Below, in pieces: positions 43,291 through 52,318 of a stretch of 64,000 nt of DNA. A program made the translations under genes and the position numbers. The notes beneath the pieces were generated by a model. That model saw only the letters and a list, made by a program, of their open reading frames with translations. It was not told the DNA's origin and searched no databases. The DNA is from Pedococcus cremeus. GTDB taxonomy: Bacteria > Actinomycetota > Actinomycetes > Actinomycetales > Dermatophilaceae. Positions within the stretch are counted from its first letter, which is position 1; the number at the start of each line of letters is the position of its first letter. The stretch covers positions 288,843-352,842 of the forward strand of contig NZ_FOHB01000005.1 of assembly GCF_900111375.1 (NCBI RefSeq), read 5' to 3'.

Positions 43291-44844
43291 TCAGGCGGCG
43301 GACATGGTCGCCTTCCACAGGGTGCTGAGGTCTCCGTTGGTGCGCGGCTCGAAGCCCTTCACCGCCGAGCTCGTCGCGATGTAGAGGTTGCCGGTGTAGG
43401 TCCACACCCAGGCGGCGTTGTCCTCGAGCTCCTGTGAGACCTTGGCGTAGATCTCCTTGCGCTTGGCCGTGTCCGTAGTCGCCTTGCCCTCGGCGAAGAG
43501 CTTGTCCAGCGTCGCGGATCGGTAGCCGGCCACCTTGTTGAACGAGCCGGTCGAGGTGAAGTAGCGGGCGTACATCGTGTTCGGGTCGGTGCTGCCGCCG
43601 TTGAGCGCGATGGCGGCGTCGAAGTCACCGGCCAGCCAGCGCTGCACGTAGGCGTTGGAGTCCAAGGTCTCGAGCTTGACCGTGATGCCCACCTCCTTGA
43701 GCTGGGCCTGGATGTTCTGTGCCTCGTTCACGGCCGTGGAGTAGAGCCCCTGGGACGTGATCATCGTGAAGCTGACCCCGCTCGACTTCCCCGCCTTGGC
43801 GAGGTGCTCGCGGGCCTTGGCCACGTCGCGCTGCGGGCACGGGCGGCTGTCAGGGTCGGAGCGGTAGGCCGGTGACGTGATCGGCCCGGTCACCTTGCCC
43901 GCGCCGAGAGCCGCGGTGTCGAGCACCTGCTTGCGGTCGATGGCGCAGGAGATTGCCAGGCGGACCTCGACGTCCTTCAGCACCGGCGCGTCGGCCCGCA
44001 GCTGGAGCACGTGGAAGTTCAGCTGGTCGACCGTGGCGACCTTGACGTTCGAGGCGGTGGCGGTCTTCGCCGTCACGGAGTTGTCGAACACCGCCATGTC
44101 GACCGCGCCCGAGCGCAGGGCCGAGACCATCGCCTTCTCGTCGGCGATGATGCGGAACTGCACACCCGGGAGGCCCGGCTTGCCCTGGTAGTAGCCCGGG
44201 TTGGCCTTGAGGGTGATCGACTGGTTGGGCGTGCGGCTCTCGAAGAGGTACGGCCCCGACCCGACAGGCTTCGTGGTCAGGCTCTCGGCCGGCACGTCGG
44301 AGGGCACGATCGAGGTGTTGACGTTCGACAACGCCGAGACGAAGGACGCGTCGGGAGCCTTCAGCGTGACGACGACCGTCTGGGGGTCCGGCGCGGCAAC
44401 GCTCTTGACCGAGCCGAAGTAGGAGGCCGACGTGGCCTTCGTCGCCGGGTCCATGATCGTGTCGAAGGTGTGCTTGACGTCGGTCGAGTCCAGCGCGGAG
44501 CCGTTTCCGAACTTCAGGTCCTTCTTCAGCGTGAAGGTGTAGGTCAGTCCGTCGCCCGAGATCTTCGGCAGGTCGGCCAGCCCGGCCGTGGGCTGCAGGT
44601 CGGGGCCGGTGTTGAGCAGGGTGCTGTAGATCTGCCCGAGCACCTGCAGCGACTGCGTCGACGTCGACAGGTACGGCAGCGTCTGGGTCGGGTCGGCGCT
44701 GATGCCGAACACCAGCGGACCCTCCGAGGCGCCGCCGGACGCCTTGCTGGCCCCCGAGCAGCCGGCCGCGGCGAGGGAGGTGACGAGTGCGGCTCCGACG
44801 ACCATGGTGCGCACCGTCACGGCGCCGGGACGGAGGTTCAGCAT
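43291..44844 (-). CDS. Peptide/muropeptide-type ABC substrate-binding lipoprotein
   Basis: 517 residues of the SBP5 (DppA/OppA) family. The lipobox SLAAAGCSG ends the signal peptide. GADLPKISGD-like motifs occur in the first domain (LADLPKISGDGLTYTFTLKK), and TILMDPAT- and KSVAAPD-type motifs follow. First gene of the operon, so it defines the ligand. Linkage to AnmK suggests anhydro-muropeptides or anhydro-MurNAc, which is inference. AGGAG precedes the ATG. Confidence 0.92.
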   Translation of the reverse strand: MLNLRPGAVTVRTMVVGAALVTSLAAAGCSGASKASGGASEGPLVFGISADPTQTLPYLSTSTQSLQVLGQIYSTLLNTGPDLQPTAGLADLPKISGDGLTYTFTLKKDLKFGNGSALDSTDVKHTFDTIMDPATKATSASYFGSVKSVAAPDPQTVVVTLKAPDASFVSALSNVNTSIVPSDVPAESLTTKPVGSGPYLFESRTPNQSITLKANPGYYQGKPGLPGVQFRIIADEKAMVSALRSGAVDMAVFDNSVTAKTATASNVKVATVDQLNFHVLQLRADAPVLKDVEVRLAISCAIDRKQVLDTAALGAGKVTGPITSPAYRSDPDSRPCPQRDVAKAREHLAKAGKSSGVSFTMITSQGLYSTAVNEAQNIQAQLKEVGITVKLETLDSNAYVQRWLAGDFDAAIALNGGSTDPNTMYARYFTSTGSFNKVAGYRSATLDKLFAEGKATTDTAKRKEIYAKVSQELEDNAAWVWTYTGNLYIATSSAVKGFEPRTNGDLSTLWKATMSAA

Positions 44845-44916
44845 GAGGACTCCTAGCGGGGAGGCGGCGGCCCAGGCAGGAGCCTGGCCGACGCAGCGGG
44901 CACGTCGCGGCCCAAT

Positions 44917-44965
44917 ATGGCACTTTGTTCCGCATATGGGTACATGTACGTGAACATTTTCCAGA
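44917..44965. promoter_or_regulatory. AT-rich promoter/operator region of the AnmK operon
   Basis: An unusually AT-rich stretch for this genome, containing a perfect 10-bp palindrome GTACATGTAC (44940-44949). A wider inverted pair, TGTTCC ... GTGAACA, surrounds it. It lies ~95 bp before the binding-protein start and is a candidate regulator site. No regulator gene adjoins. Confidence 0.45.
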
Positions 44966-45122
44966 TTGTGACGTGCCTCAGCGCGGCAGCGGTCGCCAGC
45001 TAGTAGGAGCCGTCATCGGTCGGCCGCACCGGTCGGCGCGCAGGAGAGAGGGACACGTTCGTGCCCGCGGGCGACCGGACGCCGGCAAGCAGACGGCGGT
45101 CGGCCGCCTCCTTGGTCTGGCT

Positions 45123-46376
45123 CTACGTGCCGGCGGGCCGGTTGCGGCGGGCGACGGCGTCGATCGTCACGGCGACGATCAGGACCACCGCGGTGACCAT
45201 GTACTTGCTGGCGGCGCTGAAGCCCAACAGCCCCATGCCGTTGTCGATCGCTGCGATGACGAGCCCGCCGAGGACGCCGTGGATCGCCTTGCCCCGACCG
45301 CCGAAGAGACTGGTACCGCCGATCACGGCTGCAGCGACGGCATACAGCACCAGGGTGCCACCGTCGATGGCCGTCGAGATCGACCTCAGGCGCGAGGCGT
45401 AGGCGACGCCGGCGATGCCCGCCGTGAACGAGGCGAGGATGAACGCGTAGGTGCGGATCCGGGCCAGGCCGACGCCTGCCCGCCGGGCAGCCTCCGCGTT
45501 GCCGCCGATGGCGTAGATGTAGAGGCCGAACCGGGTGCGTCCCAGCAGGAACGTCCAGGCCGCGAGCACGGCGAACACCAGCAGGACCACCCACGGGACG
45601 CCGTAGACGGGGAGCAGGATGCCGCGGTCGGCGTTGCACAGCACGACGAGCGCCGCGCCCCCGAGCAGGGCGAGCACGATCTTGGTGAGGGTCAGCGCTG
45701 CCGGCGGTGCGGTCAGCCCGGCCTCGCGTCGGTGGGCGTCGACACGCCAGGTGTAGACGCCGTACACACCGACGACCACCAGCATCAGCACCCAGCCGGC
45801 GAGCCGTGACAGGTTGCCGCTCGAGATGGCGTTGATCTGGGCGTCCTGGATGAGGAGCGAGCCCCCGCTGCCCAGGATCACGAGCATGACGCCCTGCCAG
45901 AACAGCAGGCCGCCGAGGGTCACCACGAACGACGGCAGGCCCAAGCGGGTGATCAGGCTGCCCTGCAGGGCGCCGATGGCCGCGCACACCGCGAGCGCAG
46001 AGAGGATCGCCAGCCACCAGGGCCAGCCCACGTTCGGCTGGACGCGCTCCGCCATGACGACGGCGCTGAGCCCGGCCACGAAGCCGATGGACAGGTCGAT
46101 CTCGCCGAGGAGAAGGGCGAAGACCTGCCCCATCGCGAGAAGGCTGAACACCGCCGCCTGCACCAACAGGTTGACCAGGTTGCCGGCGGTGAGGAAGTTG
46201 CTGTTGAGCGACTGGAACAGGACCGAGACCAGCAACAGACCGGCGATGACGGGCAGCACCCCGGTCTCGCCCCCCTTGACCCTGGCAAGGGAGGTGCGCA
46301 GGTACCCCGCTGCGGTCGCGGGCGGTTCGGGCTTTGCTTCCTCCGGGACGGGAGGAGCGTCGTCGAGCTTTGACAT
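45123..46376 (-). CDS. Sugar ABC transporter permease (XylH-like)
   Basis: 417 residues with about ten membrane helices, of the ribose/xylose permease family (BPD_transp_2). LGEIDLSIGFVAGLSAVVM and GLPSFVVTLGGLLFWQGVM are conserved, and GGTSLFGGRGKAIHGVLGG is the EAA-like loop. The length matches the long XylH branch rather than RbsC. It is the last gene of the transporter operon, 3 bp after the ATPase stop. Confidence 0.92.
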   Translation of the reverse strand: MSKLDDAPPVPEEAKPEPPATAAGYLRTSLARVKGGETGVLPVIAGLLLVSVLFQSLNSNFLTAGNLVNLLVQAAVFSLLAMGQVFALLLGEIDLSIGFVAGLSAVVMAERVQPNVGWPWWLAILSALAVCAAIGALQGSLITRLGLPSFVVTLGGLLFWQGVMLVILGSGGSLLIQDAQINAISSGNLSRLAGWVLMLVVVGVYGVYTWRVDAHRREAGLTAPPAALTLTKIVLALLGGAALVVLCNADRGILLPVYGVPWVVLLVFAVLAAWTFLLGRTRFGLYIYAIGGNAEAARRAGVGLARIRTYAFILASFTAGIAGVAYASRLRSISTAIDGGTLVLYAVAAAVIGGTSLFGGRGKAIHGVLGGLVIAAIDNGMGLLGFSAASKYMVTAVVLIVAVTIDAVARRNRPAGT

Positions 46377-46379
46377 CGT

Positions 46380-47198
46380 CTACTCCCGACTCGGGCGCGG
46401 CTGGGCGACACGGGTGGACTGCCCGGTCGTCATCAGGTCCACCACGATCTGGCGGTCCAGCTCCTCGATCGGGCGGACCGCGACCATCCTGCCGAGGTGC
46501 AGCACGGCGATTCGGTCGGCGACCTCGAACACGTCGTTCATGTTGTGCGACACGATCAGCACCGCGACCCCTCGGTCGGCGAGCCGGCGCACGAGCTGGA
46601 GCACCATGGCCGTCTGGGCCACCCCCAGAGCAGCGGTCGGCTCGTCCATGATCACCAGCTTGGAGTTCCACAGCACGGCCTTGGCGATCGCCACCGACTG
46701 ACGCTGTCCGCCGGACAGGGAGGCCACCGGCTGCCGGATCGACTTGACGCTGGTCACGGCCAAGCTCTTGAGGGTGTCCAGCGCCGAGTGCTCCATCGAC
46801 TCCTGGTCGAGAGCCGCGCGCCGGGTGCGTTCGCGCCCCAGGAACATGTTCTCGACGATGTCGAGGTTGTCGCACAGGGCGAGGTCCTGGTAGACGGTCT
46901 CGATGCCGAGCGCCGCGGCGTCGCGCGGCGACTCGATGTGGACGTGTCTGCCGTCCCACCACATCTCGCCCGACGTCGGGGCGTGGATGCCCGCGATGCA
47001 CTTGATGAGGACCGACTTCCCTGCGCCGTTGTCACCGGCCAGTGCCGTGACCTTTCCCGCGAGGATGTCGAGGTCGACGTCCGTGAGGGCCCGAACCGGG
47101 CCGAAGCTCTTGCTGATGCCCCGCAACCGCAGCAGGGGATTCTCCCCGGCCTCGTCCGACGGGGCGGTCGCCGATCTGCCCTCGGCGTTCGGGCTCAC
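46380..47198 (-). CDS. Sugar ABC transporter ATPase, single domain (XylG/FrcA-like)
   Basis: 272 residues, one nucleotide-binding domain, unlike the double-domain E. coli XylG. GDNGAGKSV is Walker A, SLSGGQRQSVAIAKAVLW the signature region and VIMDEPTAALGV Walker B. IETVYQDLALCDNLDIVENM is the Q-loop region typical of this group. It sits between the permease and the binding protein in an operon. Confidence 0.92.
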   Translation of the reverse strand: MSPNAEGRSATAPSDEAGENPLLRLRGISKSFGPVRALTDVDLDILAGKVTALAGDNGAGKSVLIKCIAGIHAPTSGEMWWDGRHVHIESPRDAAALGIETVYQDLALCDNLDIVENMFLGRERTRRAALDQESMEHSALDTLKSLAVTSVKSIRQPVASLSGGQRQSVAIAKAVLWNSKLVIMDEPTAALGVAQTAMVLQLVRRLADRGVAVLIVSHNMNDVFEVADRIAVLHLGRMVAVRPIEELDRQIVVDLMTTGQSTRVAQPRPSRE

Positions 47199-47366
47199 CT
47201 GGTCCGTGGCGTCCTCCTCGAGTCAGCCTGGCGCATCCACCGATGCATCCCCTGACGCGCCTCCACCGACGCGCCTCGACTGCGAATCCCTGAGTGACAA
47301 ATCCGTGAGTGACGTCCGGCCGTGGACGGGCTGCATGCCGCAGTCCGTCCACGACCGGTCGAGCCG

Positions 47367-48590
47367 CTATCCGATCCCGGCGGCCTTGCAGGCGCTGGCC
47401 ACGTCACCCGCGCACAGCTTGTCCTTGGTGACCGCGCCGTCCTTGACGACCGTGTTGTTCATGTTCTCCGTAGTGACCCAGATCGGGACGGTGTAGACGG
47501 ACGCGATGGCCTTGCCGATCTTGCTGTCCTGGGTCTTGGCGTTGACGAGCGTCAACGGTGGCTGGACGCCTGCCCGCAGGAACAGCGCCAGGGCCGCAGC
47601 GGCCTGGGCCTCGAGGTAGATCGGCTTGTAGACGGTGCCGCACTGGTAGCCGGTGAGGATGTTCTGCAGACCCGGCAACGACGCGTCCTGACCCGTGGTC
47701 GGGAACTTCTTCGCCGGCACCTTGTTCGACTTCAGCACGGCGATGACGGCGTTGGCGTTGTCGTCGTTCGGCGTCACCACGGCGTTGATGTTCTTGTGGG
47801 CGGTCCACTGCTGCTGGAACGTCGTGGCAGCGACCGACGGCGTCCACGTGCCAGCGGGCTCCGCGACCTTGACATAGCTGCCGTCGGAGAACTTGGGGTC
47901 GAGAACCGAGTGGTAGCCCTGCGCGAAGAGCTTCGCGTTGTTGTCGGTCGGGTCGCCGTTCATGATGAGGATGTTCGGCTTCGCGACGTTCCACTTCGAG
48001 ATGCAGTCGACCTCGCCCTTGCCGATCAGCTCACCGACCTTCACGTTGTTGAAGCTGACGTAGTAGCGGTTCGCCGGACCACCTGTCACCAGGCGGTCGT
48101 AGTCGATGACCTGGGCACCGGCCGCCTGGGCCTTGGCCTCGATGGCCGCGCCCGAACCCGGGTCCAGCGGGTCGACCAGCAGCACGGTCGCGCCGCCGGT
48201 GATCATCGCGTCCGCCTGGGTCTGCATGGTCGAGGCGCTGCCGTGCGCGTTCTGGATCATGAACTGGTCAGACGTCAGGCCAGCCGTCTGGAACGCCTTG
48301 GCGAGGTAGGGCGCGTCGTACTGGACGTAGCGGGTCGACGTGGTGGTGTCAGGCAGCAGGACGCCGATCTTTCCCTTGCCCTTGGAAGCGACTCCCGTCA
48401 GCTGCTTCATCGGGGAGAAGTCGGACGTGAAGGCGGCCGCGTTGATCTGCGGCACGGAGGCCGAGCTCGACGAGGACGAGGACGACGACGTTCCCTTTGT
48501 CGTTGAGGATGGGGTTCCGCACGCCGCCACAGCAAGGCCCGCAACGAGCACGATGCTTGCGGGCGCGACGAACCTTCGTGCCACTGCCAT
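47367..48590 (-). CDS. Sugar-binding lipoprotein (XylF-like)
   Basis: 407 residues. The lipobox GLAVAACGTP is followed by a long Ser tract and a periplasmic-binding-protein type I domain: KIGVLLPDTTTSTRYVQYD, VLLVDPLDPGSGAAIEAKA and VVTPNDDNANAVIAVLK. These are features of D-xylose-type receptors; the exact sugar is inferred. The ATG at 48590 follows AAGAAGG. The upstream gap holds a weak inverted pair (TGCTG ... CAGCA near 48685-48703) that could be an operator. Confidence 0.92.
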   Translation of the reverse strand: MAVARRFVAPASIVLVAGLAVAACGTPSSTTKGTSSSSSSSSSASVPQINAAAFTSDFSPMKQLTGVASKGKGKIGVLLPDTTTSTRYVQYDAPYLAKAFQTAGLTSDQFMIQNAHGSASTMQTQADAMITGGATVLLVDPLDPGSGAAIEAKAQAAGAQVIDYDRLVTGGPANRYYVSFNNVKVGELIGKGEVDCISKWNVAKPNILIMNGDPTDNNAKLFAQGYHSVLDPKFSDGSYVKVAEPAGTWTPSVAATTFQQQWTAHKNINAVVTPNDDNANAVIAVLKSNKVPAKKFPTTGQDASLPGLQNILTGYQCGTVYKPIYLEAQAAAALALFLRAGVQPPLTLVNAKTQDSKIGKAIASVYTVPIWVTTENMNNTVVKDGAVTKDKLCAGDVASACKAAGIG

Positions 48591-48824
48591 GAGAAGACCT
48601 TCTTTCGGGTTCCTACCCGCCCCGGGCCCAACCCCCGCGGCTTGGGACCAGCCACGCCTCGATCTCCCCCTGTGGCAACCGAGATGCTGCGTGACATCCA
48701 GCAACACTTGACCACCCCGTCGGCTCCGAGGACAGGGACCTTCGGCCTCAGTGGAAACCGGTTCACCTGCGGCGTTGGGCCTGCCTCACCCCCACGTCGG
48801 CACCACGCGGATACCGTGGGGCCC

Positions 48825-48995
48825 GTGAGCGATGCACAGACCTCCACTCGTCCCCCGGCCTCCTGTCAGCCGACCATCGGCGGGCTCGCTCCGTGCGACA
48901 GCTGCGGCGCGCCCATGCGGTGGGAGACCTCGCACCAGCGCTGCGACTCGTGCGGCCACATCGTCCCCTGCTGTGAGGGTGCACCGCTCGGCTGA
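48825..48995 (+). CDS. Small Zn-ribbon protein
   Basis: 56 residues starting at GTG. Its core APCDSCGAPMRWETSHQRCD then SCGHIVPCCEG forms a four-Cys ribbon plus a terminal CC pair. Short proteins of this kind are common in actinobacteria and have no known function. It ends 57 bp before the SpoIIE-type gene and could be cotranscribed. Confidence 0.75.
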   Translation: MSDAQTSTRPPASCQPTIGGLAPCDSCGAPMRWETSHQRCDSCGHIVPCCEGAPLG

Positions 48996-49052
48996 GCCGA
49001 ACCGGAGCGGTAACACCCACGGCGCCACGTGGGGTCGCTCTATGCTCCAGAG

Positions 49053-50384
49053 ATGCAGGACCCGAATCCGGCGAGGGCACTGAGCCGGGTGTTGGACGCC
49101 GCGGAGAACGCCTCCCCCCTCGACGCGGTGGAAGCGGTGACCCGCGAGCTGGCTGCGGCCCTGGGGGCGGAGGCGTCGTTCTTCCTCATCGAGGACCTGT
49201 CGGGCCAAGGGCTCATCCGGCTCTCCCACGCGACCGGTGGCGACGCCGAAGGGGTGTTCACCGCTCGCACCGGCGAGGAGGACGCGACGGTGCGGTTCGA
49301 CGCCGCGGAGCAGGCCGTGGTGCTGCCGTTCGACGGCGGCCCGGCCGAGCTGGCGGTGCGCTCACAGACCCTGCAGGTGGTGGCTCCTGCCGACGACCAC
49401 GCCGACGAGGCCGACGACCAGGCCGACGACGAGACCCGCGCGTCGGCTCGATACTGGACGGTCCTCACGCCGGTCACCGAACGTGGTGAGGTGCTCGGGC
49501 TGCTCGAGCTCGTCCTGCCGTGCGAACCGGACGCAGACACCCTCGACGAGATCAGGCGGGTCGGGCACATCCTGTCATTCGTCATCATCGCCAACCGGCG
49601 GCACACCGACCTGTTCGAGTGGGGCCAGCGCACCACACGTTTCTCGCTCCCGGCGGAGATCCAGCGCCGGTTGCTGCCAACCGCCTTCACCTGCGAGGCC
49701 GGGGCGTTCTCCCTGTCCGCCTGGCTGGAACCGGCCGCCTCGGTGGGGGGCGACTCCTTCGACTACTCGCTTGCCCGCGACACGCTCCATCTCTCCATCA
49801 CCGACGCCATGGGCCACGGGGTGGCCAGCGCCCTCAACGCCACGCTGTGTGTCGGCAGCCTGCGCAACACGCGCCGCGCCGGCGACTCGCTGCTCGAGCA
49901 GGCGACGACGACGAACCGGATGATGTGCCAGCACGCCACCGACACCGGCGCCGAGGGCTTCGCAACAGGGCTTGTGGGTCGGCTGGACCTGCGCACCAGC
50001 ACGCTGTCCATGGTCAACGCCGGGCACATCGCGCCCTACCTCTGCCGAGCCGGCACCGTGACCCCGGTCCAGCTGCCGGCGGACCTGCCGTTCGGCCTCT
50101 TCCCCGATGCGGAGTACCACAGCACCGACCTGGTCCTTGAACCCGGCGACCGACTGATGCTGGTCACCGACGGCATGCTCGAACGCAATGCCGCCGCGCT
50201 GGACCTGCCGGCGGAGATCGGCACGACCATCGGCCTGCACCCGCGGGAGGCCACCCGTGACCTGACCCGCAAGGTGGTGGCCATCGCAGGGGCGGCGTTG
50301 TCCGATGACGCCACCGTCATGGTGCTCGACTGGTACGGCGGCCACGGCCGCGAGCGGCGCACCGCCATGGGGTCGAGCCGCTGA
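49053..50384 (+). CDS. GAF-like sensor / SpoIIE-type PP2C phosphatase
   Basis: 443 residues. The N-terminal ~190 look like a GAF sensor (FFLIEDLSGQGLIRLSH, LTPVTERGEVLGLLELVL), interrupted by an acidic run (ADDHADEADDQADDE). The C-terminal SpoIIE domain has SLPAEIQRRLLP, ASVGGDSFDYSL and TDAMGHGVASALNATL with metal-binding Asp residues, and LMLVTDGMLERN. Such proteins dephosphorylate anti-anti-sigma factors in stress signalling. No anti-sigma partner is adjacent. The start is placed at MQDPNPARAL. Confidence 0.9.
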   Translation: MQDPNPARALSRVLDAAENASPLDAVEAVTRELAAALGAEASFFLIEDLSGQGLIRLSHATGGDAEGVFTARTGEEDATVRFDAAEQAVVLPFDGGPAELAVRSQTLQVVAPADDHADEADDQADDETRASARYWTVLTPVTERGEVLGLLELVLPCEPDADTLDEIRRVGHILSFVIIANRRHTDLFEWGQRTTRFSLPAEIQRRLLPTAFTCEAGAFSLSAWLEPAASVGGDSFDYSLARDTLHLSITDAMGHGVASALNATLCVGSLRNTRRAGDSLLEQATTTNRMMCQHATDTGAEGFATGLVGRLDLRTSTLSMVNAGHIAPYLCRAGTVTPVQLPADLPFGLFPDAEYHSTDLVLEPGDRLMLVTDGMLERNAAALDLPAEIGTTIGLHPREATRDLTRKVVAIAGAALSDDATVMVLDWYGGHGRERRTAMGSSR

Positions 50385-50515
50385 TCCCGGCGACCGCGCC
50401 GCCAACGAACCTGTCTTGTCGAGGGGCACGGACAGGACGCATACTGCTCCCGCCCGACCCGGTCACGGCAGTCCCGCCCGAAACGTCGCGTGGTGGCAGG
50501 ACTTCGGGAGTCGGC

Positions 50516-51457
50516 ATGACCATCGAGCTCGTCGGACCCTCCCCCGGGACGGTCGATGGCTCCCTTTCCCGGGCCGAGCGCCTTGCTGCCACACCGTCGC
50601 TCGCAGGGCTCAGGGCCACCTCGCCCCTACCCCTGCCGACCCGTCATTGGGGCGCTGCCGAGGCGCTCCTGGCCCTCGACGAGGCACGCCTGTCGCTGCC
50701 CCTGCACCTGCCCGACGCCACCGTCGTCAGCGCCCTCACCACCGTGGTCCTCCGCTCGGGCGATGCCGCGGTCAAGGTCTACCCGCCGGGCACCGACCCC
50801 GCGCACCTCGACCTCCTGGCAGCCGCGCTGGCCGGCACGTCGACGGCGCACCTGCCCGACGGCCGGGCGGTGGTGACCTCCCACGGCATCGTCACGGTCA
50901 CCCCCTGGCTGCCGCCCGCCCCTGCGGTGACCTGGGAGGAGGTCGGTGCCCTGCTGCGCCGGTTCCACGCCGAGCACGCCGCGGCCGACGTCCCTGTCTG
51001 GGCACCCCTCTCGCGGCTGCCCTCCCAGGTCGAGGGCCTCCCGCTCGAGGTGGCTGAGGTGATGCTCGCGGCGCGCGCCGCCCTGCTCGATGCCCTGGGC
51101 GGGGTGCGCTCCGAGCTCGGCGTCGGCACCATCCACGGCGACGTCTCACCGTCCAACGTGATGCGCACCGCCGCCGGCCCCCGCCTCATCGACCTGGACT
51201 GGGTTGCCGTGGCACCTCGCGAGTACGACCTCGCCGCGGCGTCACGCCGGGTCCGCGACGGCGAGATCTCGCGGCCGACCTATGCCGGGTTCTGCGACGC
51301 CTACGGCTTCGACGTGCTCAGCTGGGACGGCCTGCCGGTGCTCGACCGCATCGCCGACCTCGGCGGGGTGGCCTTCCGCCTGTGGGACTGCCGCCACCAC
51401 GGCCGCGACCTCGACTGGGTCGAGGCCGAGGCGCGCCTCTGGCGCCCCCCGCTCTGA
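50516..51457 (+). CDS. APH-fold phosphotransferase
   Basis: 313 residues. GTIHGDVSPSNVM holds the catalytic Asp and Asn, and LIDLDWVAVAPREYDLAA the metal Asp. The N-lobe has VVLRSGDAAVKVYPPG with the ATP-binding Lys. It belongs to the choline/aminoglycoside kinase superfamily; the substrate is not predictable. A GC-rich promoter gap of 131 bp separates it from the phosphatase gene. Confidence 0.87.
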   Translation: MTIELVGPSPGTVDGSLSRAERLAATPSLAGLRATSPLPLPTRHWGAAEALLALDEARLSLPLHLPDATVVSALTTVVLRSGDAAVKVYPPGTDPAHLDLLAAALAGTSTAHLPDGRAVVTSHGIVTVTPWLPPAPAVTWEEVGALLRRFHAEHAAADVPVWAPLSRLPSQVEGLPLEVAEVMLAARAALLDALGGVRSELGVGTIHGDVSPSNVMRTAAGPRLIDLDWVAVAPREYDLAAASRRVRDGEISRPTYAGFCDAYGFDVLSWDGLPVLDRIADLGGVAFRLWDCRHHGRDLDWVEAEARLWRPPL

Positions 51458-51462
51458 CCGAC

Positions 51463-51484
51463 GCCGGTATGCCGTCGGGCCGGC
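51463..51484. repeat. 22-bp hairpin element with the 9-mer (copy B)
   Basis: GCCGGTATGCCGTCGGGCCGGC, differing at two positions from 13492-13513. It lies between the convergent kinase and phosphatase genes and likely acts as a weak terminator. Confidence 0.6.
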
Positions 51485-51487
51485 TTC

Positions 51488-51988
51488 TCAGGACGGCTGC
51501 GGGAGCGAGGTCAGCCAGGTGGCGAAGACCTCGTTGTTGACGGCTCGGTCGCGCCGCTCCTGCACGTACTCCAGGGAGTCGCGGCCCGAGAGACCGAGCA
51601 GCTCGCGCACGATGAGGGTCACGACGAGCCCCGAGCGGTTGCGTCCGAAGGTGCAGTGCACCAGCGCCTGGCGCCCCTCGCGCACGAGCCCGGCCACTAG
51701 CTCGGCCAGCCGCAGCGTGACGGCGGGGTCGGGCAGGTCGTCGCCGTCCTCGAGAGGGCACTTGAGGTAGGTCAAGCCCTCGATGTCGTCAGCCGGCGGG
51801 TAGGCGTCGGCGTCCGCGAGGTCGAGCACGACGTCGATGCCCGTTTCCCTCACCCACGCGAAGTCGACCGGGCATCCGCCATGCCACAGCTGGCCGGGCA
51901 CGAGCTCGGTGGGCGGGTCGGCGGGGTCCACCCCGGGCAGCTCGACCGGGTCGGTCGTCCAGTTGACGCTCTGCTCGACGTCCGTCAC
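51488..51988 (-). CDS. Dual-specificity/tyrosine protein phosphatase
   Basis: 166 residues. VHCTFGRNRSG is the C-x5-R active-site loop and DVVLDLADADAYPP carries the likely general-acid region. It may act on proteins or on small phosphates. The GTG at 51988 starts TDVEQSVNW; the longer upstream reading is rejected. It is divergent from the small acidic protein gene. Confidence 0.88.
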   Translation of the reverse strand: MTDVEQSVNWTTDPVELPGVDPADPPTELVPGQLWHGGCPVDFAWVRETGIDVVLDLADADAYPPADDIEGLTYLKCPLEDGDDLPDPAVTLRLAELVAGLVREGRQALVHCTFGRNRSGLVVTLIVRELLGLSGRDSLEYVQERRDRAVNNEVFATWLTSLPQPS

Positions 51989-52044
51989 CCCTGCACCGTA
52001 CCTTCGTTCGGGCACCACCACCCTGCCGGCAGTACGGTCGAGCC

Positions 52045-52305
52045 ATGACCGAACCAGCGGACGAGTCACGCGTCGAGAGCCGGGCCACCGACCTGCTCCC
52101 CGAGGAGCAGGCGGCCGGGAGCGACGACCCGCGGCGGCAGGCCGAGGCCATCCTCGCCGAGTCGGACGAGCGCACCGAGCACCCCGAGGAGACCCGACGG
52201 GAGTCGAGCCAGACGCCCGACGAGGAGGACACCGCGCCAGCTGCCCCCGCCGACCCGGCCACCGACCGGCCCACCGACGCCGGCACCGGGACCCGGCCGG
52301 ACTGA
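52045..52305 (+). CDS. Small acidic, disordered protein
   Basis: 86 residues, very rich in Glu, Asp, Pro and Thr, with no hydrophobic core (for example EQAAGSDDPRRQAEAILAES). Probably intrinsically disordered. No family recognised. It ends 14 bp before the convergent VOC gene. Confidence 0.6.
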   Translation: MTEPADESRVESRATDLLPEEQAAGSDDPRRQAEAILAESDERTEHPEETRRESSQTPDEEDTAPAAPADPATDRPTDAGTGTRPD

Positions 52306-52318
52306 ACGACCGCCGGGC

